Source: Pseudomonadota bacterium (GTDB lineage Bacteria > Myxococcota_A > Polyangia > Polyangiales > Polyangiaceae). From it: a stretch of 9,962 nt of DNA. Of the stretch, positions 1 through 9,962 are shown piece after piece. Under the pieces are notes generated by a model. It was not told the DNA's origin. It searched no databases and was given only the letters and a program-made list of their open reading frames with translations. Within the stretch, counting starts at the first letter, position 1; the number at the start of each line of letters is the position of its first letter. Made by a program: the position numbers and the translations under genes. The DNA lies in the NCBI GenBank assembly GCA_023432025.1, contig JAEYVE010000199.1, positions 1 through 9,962 of the forward strand. Direction: 5' to 3'.

Positions 1-2931
<2,931 letters not shown>

Positions 2932-2942
2932 TCGGAGGGGGA

Positions 2943-2996
2943 CGGGCTCTCTCGCGGGGAACGAGGCGATTTGCCTCGTTTCCCTCGCGACGCCCG
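2943..2996 (+). other. Stem-loop in the rpoB-rpoC intercistronic gap
   Basis: The inner stem pairs CGCGGGGAACGAGGC (2953-2967) with 2973-2989 around a 5-base loop (GATTT), leaving two single-base bulges on the 3' arm (one T in 2979-2981 and T2985). A second helix, CGGGC (2943-2947) with GCCCG (2992-2996), can close the structure across a small internal loop. No run of T follows, so it does not look like an intrinsic terminator. Inference: it may be an RNA-processing or mRNA-stability element that sets the ratio of the two subunits, or a weak attenuator. Confidence 0.6.
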
Positions 2997-3067
2997 CTCC
3001 CGCCTCCTCGAGCAGTCCCAAGTAGTCAGAGTTTTTGAGAATCCTAATCGAGCCTGAAGTTCGAACC

Positions 3068-3071
3068 GGAG
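3068..3071 (+). promoter_or_regulatory. Ribosome binding site of rpoC
   Basis: GGAG lies six bases before the ATG at 3078. It fixes the rpoC start, which agrees with the conserved N-terminus (MRDIFSFFEKPKDP). Confidence 0.75.
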
Positions 3072-3077
3072 ATAGCC

Positions 3078-7328
<4,251 letters not shown>

Positions 7329-7332
7329 GCTC

Positions 7333-7348
7333 GCGAAGCGGTCTTCGC
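7333..7348 (+). other. Small hairpin between rpoC stop and terminator
   Basis: GCGAAG (7333-7338) pairs with CTTCGC (7343-7348) around the tetraloop CGGT. It begins five bases after the rpoC stop and sits 15 bases before the terminator stem. No T-run follows, so it is not itself a terminator. It could protect the 3' end or pause polymerase; its function is unknown. Confidence 0.4.
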
Positions 7349-7363
7349 AAAGAGGCAGAGACG

Positions 7364-7400
7364 AACCGAAGGCGCCCCGTAAAGGCGCCTTCGGTTTTTT
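7364..7400 (+). terminator. Intrinsic terminator of the rpoBC operon
   Basis: CCGAAGGCGCC (7366-7376) pairs perfectly with GGCGCCTTCGG (7384-7394) around a 7-base loop (CCGTAAA). The stem extends by two A-T pairs (AA 7364-7365 with TT 7395-7396) and runs into six consecutive T (7395-7400). An 11-bp GC-rich stem plus a U-tract, 35 bases after the rpoC stop, is a classic Rho-independent terminator. It implies that the downstream genes have their own promoters. Confidence 0.95.
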
Positions 7401-7410
7401 CGTGCGCGCG

Positions 7411-7429
7411 TCGTCGAGGGCCTCGACGA
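7411..7429. promoter_or_regulatory. 19-bp perfect dyad just after the terminator
   Basis: TCGTCGAGG (7411-7419) and CCTCGACGA (7421-7429) are exact reverse complements flanking a single G (7420). As DNA this looks like an operator-type palindrome with 9-bp half sites. As RNA it would form a 7-bp stem with a 5-base loop. It starts 10 bases after the terminator T-run. Which gene it could control is unknown; only the symmetry is directly seen. Confidence 0.35.
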
Positions 7430-7550
7430 AGGGCCCAGCCGCCCGTCCGCTCCCGCGGGCCAGCCCAGTCGCGCGATGGGCCTTCGCCCCACGTCGGTTT
7501 CACGGCGTTTGGCGGGACGTCCTCACCCGTGCGATCGTCGCTTCTACGAG

Positions 7551-7581
7551 TCCCCACGGCGTTCGCGAGGTGTCGCGGGGA
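7551..7581 (+). other. Imperfect hairpin upstream of the 7606 gene
   Basis: TCCCCACGGCG (7551-7561) pairs with TGTCGCGGGGA (7571-7581) with one A-C mismatch and two G-T wobbles around a 9-base loop. The 3' arm contains most of a GGGGAG (7577-7582), the only Shine-Dalgarno-like string nearby. It lies 23 bases before the ATG at 7606, too far for usual use. It could be a 5'-leader structure, or chance in GC-rich DNA. Confidence 0.3.
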
Positions 7582-7605
7582 GCTGCCTACCGTCGCTGAC
7601 CTTTC

Positions 7606-8517
7606 ATGGACGCGGTCGTCGTGGAGATCGCTCCCCCCGGAGCTTCGAGTGAGCGCGAAGACGCTCTTCTCCGTGCTTGCGCGGTGGCGGCCCGGCCGCT
7701 GCGCTGCGTGTCGGGGGAGTCGAGCGAGCCGCGCGAGTTGCTCGCCTTGGTCGTGTGGGAGCCAGATGGTAGCGCGCGCATCGAGGTCGGCGCGCGTCGA
7801 CCCGAGCGCGTCGAGTGGGCCGAGCGACGTTTGTCCTTCTCGCCGGCGGATCCAGAGACGGAGCGTTGGGAGGTCGCGGGCTTGACGGTGGGCACGGTGG
7901 CCGCCGCTCTGGCTCGACTTCCCGAGCCGGAAGCGAGCGCGTCTGCGACCAAGCCGGAGCCAGCGCCCGAACCCGAACCCGAACCCGAACCCGAACCTCC
8001 ACACGGCTTGCCGTCGAGCGCGACCTGGGGCGTGGACGCAGCGCTCTTGGTGGCGACCGGGTTCGACGGAAGCGCGCGCGCCGGTGGTTCGCTCGGTCTG
8101 CGCTATTCGCGCGCCGCGCTGCGTCTGGAGCTGCGCGGCTCGTTCGCCGGAGACGGCTCGACCCAAGAGGCTAGCGGAGAAAGGCTGGATGTGTCGACGC
8201 TGACGGGTCGCGCGAGCGGTCTGGTCGGCGCGGCGTTTTCGTGGAGCTCGTCCGAGCTCGGCGTGTTGGCTGGCCCGTTCGTGGAGCGCATGTCGGTGGA
8301 AGCGGAGCCGGACTACGGCGAAGCGTCGCGCGTCGTCGGGGGAGCGGAGCTCACCTGTGAGTTTCGTCAGCGCTTCGCCGAGCGCCTGCTCGTCTTCTTG
8401 GCAGCGGACGTCGGAACACGTTTTGGTAGCACGTTCGTCGCCGTCGACGGTCGAGCGGTGGGTCGTTTGCCGCCGCCTTTCGTGGGCGCGCGCGTCGGTC
8501 TCGGGACGTGGTTTTGA
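7606..8517 (+). CDS. Uncharacterised protein with Pro-Glu linker and outer-membrane-barrel-like C-terminus
   Basis: The predicted protein has 303 residues and belongs to no family I can name. Residues 1-105 form a small mixed domain with two cysteines (C25, C34). Residues 117-132 are a Pro-Glu repeat linker. Residues about 140-303 read as amphipathic beta strands rich in Gly and aromatic residues (for example GGSLGLRYSRAALRLELRG and LLVFLAADVGTRF) and end in Trp-Phe. A C-terminal Phe is a hallmark of outer-membrane beta barrels, and I count about eight possible strands. Inference: an envelope protein with a periplasmic head and a small barrel. The problem is that no signal peptide is visible: an in-frame TGA at 7597-7599 blocks extension upstream, and no good ribosome site precedes ATG 7606. 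An internal start, or a frameshift separating a leader, remains possible. It lies downstream of the rpoBC terminator and converges with the lipoprotein gene, 22 bases apart. Confidence 0.75.
   Translation: MDAVVVEIAPPGASSEREDALLRACAVAARPLRCVSGESSEPRELLALVVWEPDGSARIEVGARRPERVEWAERRLSFSPADPETERWEVAGLTVGTVAAALARLPEPEASASATKPEPAPEPEPEPEPEPPHGLPSSATWGVDAALLVATGFDGSARAGGSLGLRYSRAALRLELRGSFAGDGSTQEASGERLDVSTLTGRASGLVGAAFSWSSSELGVLAGPFVERMSVEAEPDYGEASRVVGGAELTCEFRQRFAERLLVFLAADVGTRFGSTFVAVDGRAVGRLPPPFVGARVGLGTWF
7966..7997 (+). repeat. Hexanucleotide microsatellite CCCGAA x5 (Pro-Glu linker)
   Basis: There are five perfect tandem CCCGAA units (7966-7995) plus a partial CC. They lie in frame and encode alternating Pro-Glu, extended on both sides by less exact Pro/Glu/Ala codons. 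Because the unit is six bases, gain or loss of copies keeps the frame and only changes linker length. Pro-rich linkers of this kind commonly span periplasmic space between domains. Confidence 0.9.
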
Positions 8518-8539
8518 GGCAAAGCGTCCGAGGTGCGCT

Positions 8540-9025
8540 TCAGTTGCACTCGCGTTCGCAATCCACGCAGTAGCCCAAGACGCATTCGTGACGCGCGCTA
8601 CAGTGTGAGTCCCGAAAGCAGTCGACGCACACGCCGCGCTCCACGTCGCACAGCGGACGGGCGTCGGGGCATTCGTCGTTGGTCACGCACGCTCTTTGGC
8701 AGAGCTTGGAGAGCGGATCACACGCGTGGTGTCGCGGGCAGTCGCCGCTGCGTCGACACGTGATGCACGGCTCGTTACTGCCCTCGCACGCGATGCGGCG
8801 CGGGTCGCACGACACGCAAGCCGAGCCGCCGCAGTCCGGAAAACAAGAGGCCGTGCCCCCCGCGGGCGGCGCGGTGTTGCTGCCGCCGCTGCCCTGCGGC
8901 GTCTCGGACGCGCCGGCCGAGCCACGGCTCGAGTCGATGTGCAGCGTTTCGTCGCCACAGGCGATGCCCACGGCGGGCAGCCAGGCGAGCACGATGACGA
9001 GGACGAGGCGCCGACCGTACGACAA
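8540..9025 (-). CDS. Cys-rich repeat lipoprotein, secreted
   Basis: The predicted protein has 161 residues and starts at a TTG (9025-9023). The N-terminus MSYGRRLVLVIVLAWLPAVG has an Arg-Arg n-region and a hydrophobic core, followed by IAC-GD, a lipobox-like cleavage site at C23 (Gly at -3 is unusual). The mature part has a Gly/Ser/Thr-rich flexible stretch (about 32-59) and then a cysteine-dense region. There are 20 further cysteines, many as CX2C pairs in a repeating pattern near CX2CX5CX5-6C, ending CVDCERECN. This suggests a disulfide-stabilised surface or periplasmic lipoprotein like those abundant in myxobacteria. Ligand and role are unknown. An in-frame TGA eight codons upstream and no ATG/GTG between leave TTG as the first start; the ribosome site is weak. 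A later GTG (codon 12) would destroy the signal peptide. It converges with the 7606 gene and diverges from the sigma factor gene. Confidence 0.82.
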   Translation of the reverse strand: MSYGRRLVLVIVLAWLPAVGIACGDETLHIDSSRGSAGASETPQGSGGSNTAPPAGGTASCFPDCGGSACVSCDPRRIACEGSNEPCITCRRSGDCPRHHACDPLSKLCQRACVTNDECPDARPLCDVERGVCVDCFRDSHCSARHECVLGYCVDCERECN

Positions 9026-9151
9026 GCACCGTCGAACGTATCACTTCTTGGCCGCCCGCGAGGCGTCTAGCGAGAAACGCCCTCGGCCTCGAGGGTGCGT
9101 CGCCCGCGTGCCTGGTCTCGCGGCGGCCGGGGTACTAGCTCTTGGAGACGT
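9026..9151. promoter_or_regulatory. Divergent intergenic region between lipoprotein and sigma factor genes
   Basis: This 126-base gap must carry the start signals of both outward-facing genes unless their transcripts begin inside neighbours. It contains a compact hairpin, CCCTCG (9080-9085) with CGAGGG (9090-9095) and loop GCCT, extendable by a G-T and a C-G pair. No convincing -35/-10 pair or ECF-type GAAC box with a correctly spaced -10 was found by eye. Confidence 0.45.
9144..9147 (+). promoter_or_regulatory. Ribosome binding site that picks the sigma factor start
   Basis: GGAG lies four bases before ATG 9152. The spacing is slightly short, but no comparable site precedes the upstream GTG at 9095 or the downstream ATG at 9227. 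Confidence 0.5.
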
Positions 9152-9814
9152 ATGGTCAGCCCCAGGCATGTCGCACAGCGCGGTACGCTCCAGGTCATCC
9201 CTGGCGGCGCCGGCTCGGCTACGCGCATGGCGCCGACCGACGAGGACATCGTGGAGGCGGTGGTGCGCGGCGACACCGCGATTTCCAACCAGCTTTACCT
9301 GCGCCTCGTCGACACGGTGGATGCCACCCTGTACCGAATTTTCGGCCGTCGCGAGCCCGACCACGAAGATTGGGTGCAGCGCGCCTTCGAGCAAATCGTC
9401 TTGACGCTGTCCACGCGGTCGTACGCGGGCGCTTGTAGCTTGCGTACCTGGGCGTCGGCGATCACGAGTCGGGTGGCCTTCAACACTCTGCGCGCTCGCA
9501 AGAACGAGCGACGTGTCATCGCACACGGCGTGGACTCCGTTTCGGCGGTCGCCGCGAGCGGACACGGCAGCGCGGACGCAGAGCGTGAGGTGGCCGCCCG
9601 CGCGGAGCTGGCGCGTCTCCGCAGCGTGCTCGCCACGCTGAAGCCGCACCACGCGGAGGCTGTGTTCCTGCACGACGTGCTCGGGCACGACCTCGCGGAA
9701 ATCGCGGTGCTCGAGGGGATTTCGGTGGCCGCCGCTCAGTCCCGCCTCGTTCGAGGCCGCAAGGAGCTCTACGCCGCGCTCGGCATCACGACGAGCAAGA
9801 GGAGGTTACGATGA
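9152..9814 (+). CDS. ECF-like RNA polymerase sigma factor
   Basis: The predicted protein has 220 residues from ATG 9152. Sigma-70 family factors of the extracytoplasmic-function type direct RNA polymerase to a special promoter set. Region 2 spans about residues 31-121: a region 2.2-like DHEDWVQRAFEQIV (70-83) and a region 2.3/2.4-like CSLRTWASAITSRVAFNTLR (95-114). A low-complexity Ala/Ser/Gly linker follows (about 127-145). Region 4 covers about 152-208, with LKPHHAEAVFLHDVLGHDLAEI and the helix-turn-helix GISVAAAQSRLVRGRKEL. The usual Leu of the DLVQ motif is Trp here (DWVQ), and region 2 is divergent overall. The first 25 residues are not conserved sigma sequence, so ATG 9227 could be the real start; GTG 9095 is less likely. 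The stop overlaps the next start as ATGA (9811-9814), which suggests translational coupling to a partner, often an anti-sigma factor in ECF systems. Confidence 0.88.
   Translation: MVSPRHVAQRGTLQVIPGGAGSATRMAPTDEDIVEAVVRGDTAISNQLYLRLVDTVDATLYRIFGRREPDHEDWVQRAFEQIVLTLSTRSYAGACSLRTWASAITSRVAFNTLRARKNERRVIAHGVDSVSAVAASGHGSADAEREVAARAELARLRSVLATLKPHHAEAVFLHDVLGHDLAEIAVLEGISVAAAQSRLVRGRKELYAALGITTSKRRLR
9797..9805 (+). promoter_or_regulatory. Strong ribosome binding site inside the sigma factor 3' end
   Basis: AAGAGGAGG sits five bases before ATG 9811. It is the best Shine-Dalgarno in the right half of the window and supports the start of the overlapping downstream gene. Confidence 0.8.
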
Positions 9815-9962
9815 CCGACACCGAAGCTCGGGTGCAGGAGGCGCTGCGTCGGTTGGGTCGTGAACCCACGCCGCTCGCTTCTGCCGAGGTCGAAGCGGCG
9901 CGCGCCGAGGCCGCGCGTCGCACCATCGAAGCGGCCATCGTCTGTGGCGCGCGCGCGCGCCG
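9811..9962 (+). CDS. Putative sigma-factor partner protein, 3' end outside the window
   Basis: Only the first 50 residues are visible, beginning MTDTEARVQEALRRLGREP and continuing as an Ala/Arg/Glu-rich, probably helical segment with a single Cys at residue 45. The start overlaps the sigma factor stop (ATGA) and has a strong ribosome site. Genes in this position next to ECF sigma factors are often anti-sigma factors or other regulators, so a regulatory partner is the natural guess. No zinc-binding anti-sigma motif (HX3CX2C) or membrane segment is visible in the available part, so the family cannot be named. The frame stays open to the edge, and the last 14 bases before 9961 are alternating GC. 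Confidence 0.75.
   Translation, partial: MTDTEARVQEALRRLGREPTPLASAEVEAARAEAARRTIEAAIVCGARAR

Larger units (their letters stand above)
7401..7605. other. Noncoding stretch between the rpoC terminator and the next gene
   Basis: I see no convincing gene here. One reading frame stays open through rpoC into this stretch and stops at 7597-7599, but its product has the Arg/Ser/Pro-rich look of an out-of-frame shadow. The stretch holds a 19-bp dyad (7411-7429) and a longer imperfect hairpin (7551-7581). A promoter for the downstream gene should lie here, but no -35/-10 pair stands out. Confidence 0.6.

Noticed and set aside
3031..3063. Possible internal promoter before rpoC (TTGAGA at 3035-3040 in a locally AT-richer patch)
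   Set aside because: No acceptable -10 hexamer lies at 16-18 bases; the patch reads better as the untranslated leader of the rpoC cistron.
7966..7997. The CCCGAA tandem as a CRISPR-like or telomere-like array
   Set aside because: It has no spacers, only five units, and is fully explained as coding sequence for a Pro-Glu linker.
8522..8540. Short inverted repeat AAGCG/CGCTT between the convergent genes as a bidirectional terminator
   Set aside because: The stem is only five base pairs with a nine-base loop and no T-run on either side.
9095..9151. Extending the sigma factor to the GTG at 9095
   Set aside because: The added residues are Arg/Trp/Gly-rich and not sigma-like, no ribosome site precedes the GTG, and the extension would cover the hairpin in the divergent promoter region.
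8679..9404. A 241-codon plus-strand open frame opposite the lipoprotein gene and overlapping the sigma factor
   Set aside because: It conflicts with two better supported genes; the minus-strand frame has a signal peptide, lipobox and regular cysteine spacing, while this frame shows no domain.
9947..9960. Alternating (GC)7 tract near the window end as a Z-DNA or regulatory element
   Set aside because: It lies within an open coding frame in GC-rich DNA and encodes Ala/Arg codons; chance is sufficient.

Overview
The window is GC-rich (roughly two thirds G+C by eye) and bacterial. RNA polymerase subunits with Proteobacteria-style lineage insertions, a lipoprotein with tandem Cys-rich repeats, an unusual ECF-type sigma factor and a Pro-Glu-linked barrel-like protein together suggest a myxobacterium-like member of Myxococcota, perhaps of the Polyangia. 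That placement is inference from protein style and has not been tested by a search.

Layout: positions 1-2931 hold the 3' three quarters of rpoB (its 5' end lies outside the window). A 146-base gap with a strong bulged stem-loop but no U-tract follows. A complete rpoC (3078-7328) comes next, and the operon closes with a textbook intrinsic terminator (7364-7400). These two genes encode the catalytic beta and beta' subunits and are intact and conventional: active-site aspartates, zinc ligands, bridge helix/trigger loop and the rifampicin pocket are all readable.

After the terminator the region becomes lineage-specific. A noncoding stretch (7401-7605) contains two dyad/hairpin structures. It precedes a 303-residue protein with a small N-terminal domain, a Pro-Glu linker encoded by a hexanucleotide microsatellite, and a C-terminal beta-rich domain ending in Phe, but with no visible signal peptide. 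It converges with a Cys-rich lipoprotein gene on the minus strand (9025-8540). That gene diverges from an ECF-like sigma factor (9152-9814), whose stop codon overlaps the start of a second gene (9811-, cut by the window edge) that probably encodes a regulatory partner.

The left 7.4 kb is housekeeping transcription machinery. The right 2.5 kb looks like a small envelope/regulation neighbourhood, in which the sigma factor and its overlapped partner are the only pair with direct evidence of co-expression. No mobile element, tRNA, rRNA or CRISPR array was seen. I do not see a clearly new biological system. The best leads are the sigma/partner pair, the signal-less barrel-like protein and the rpoB-rpoC stem-loop.
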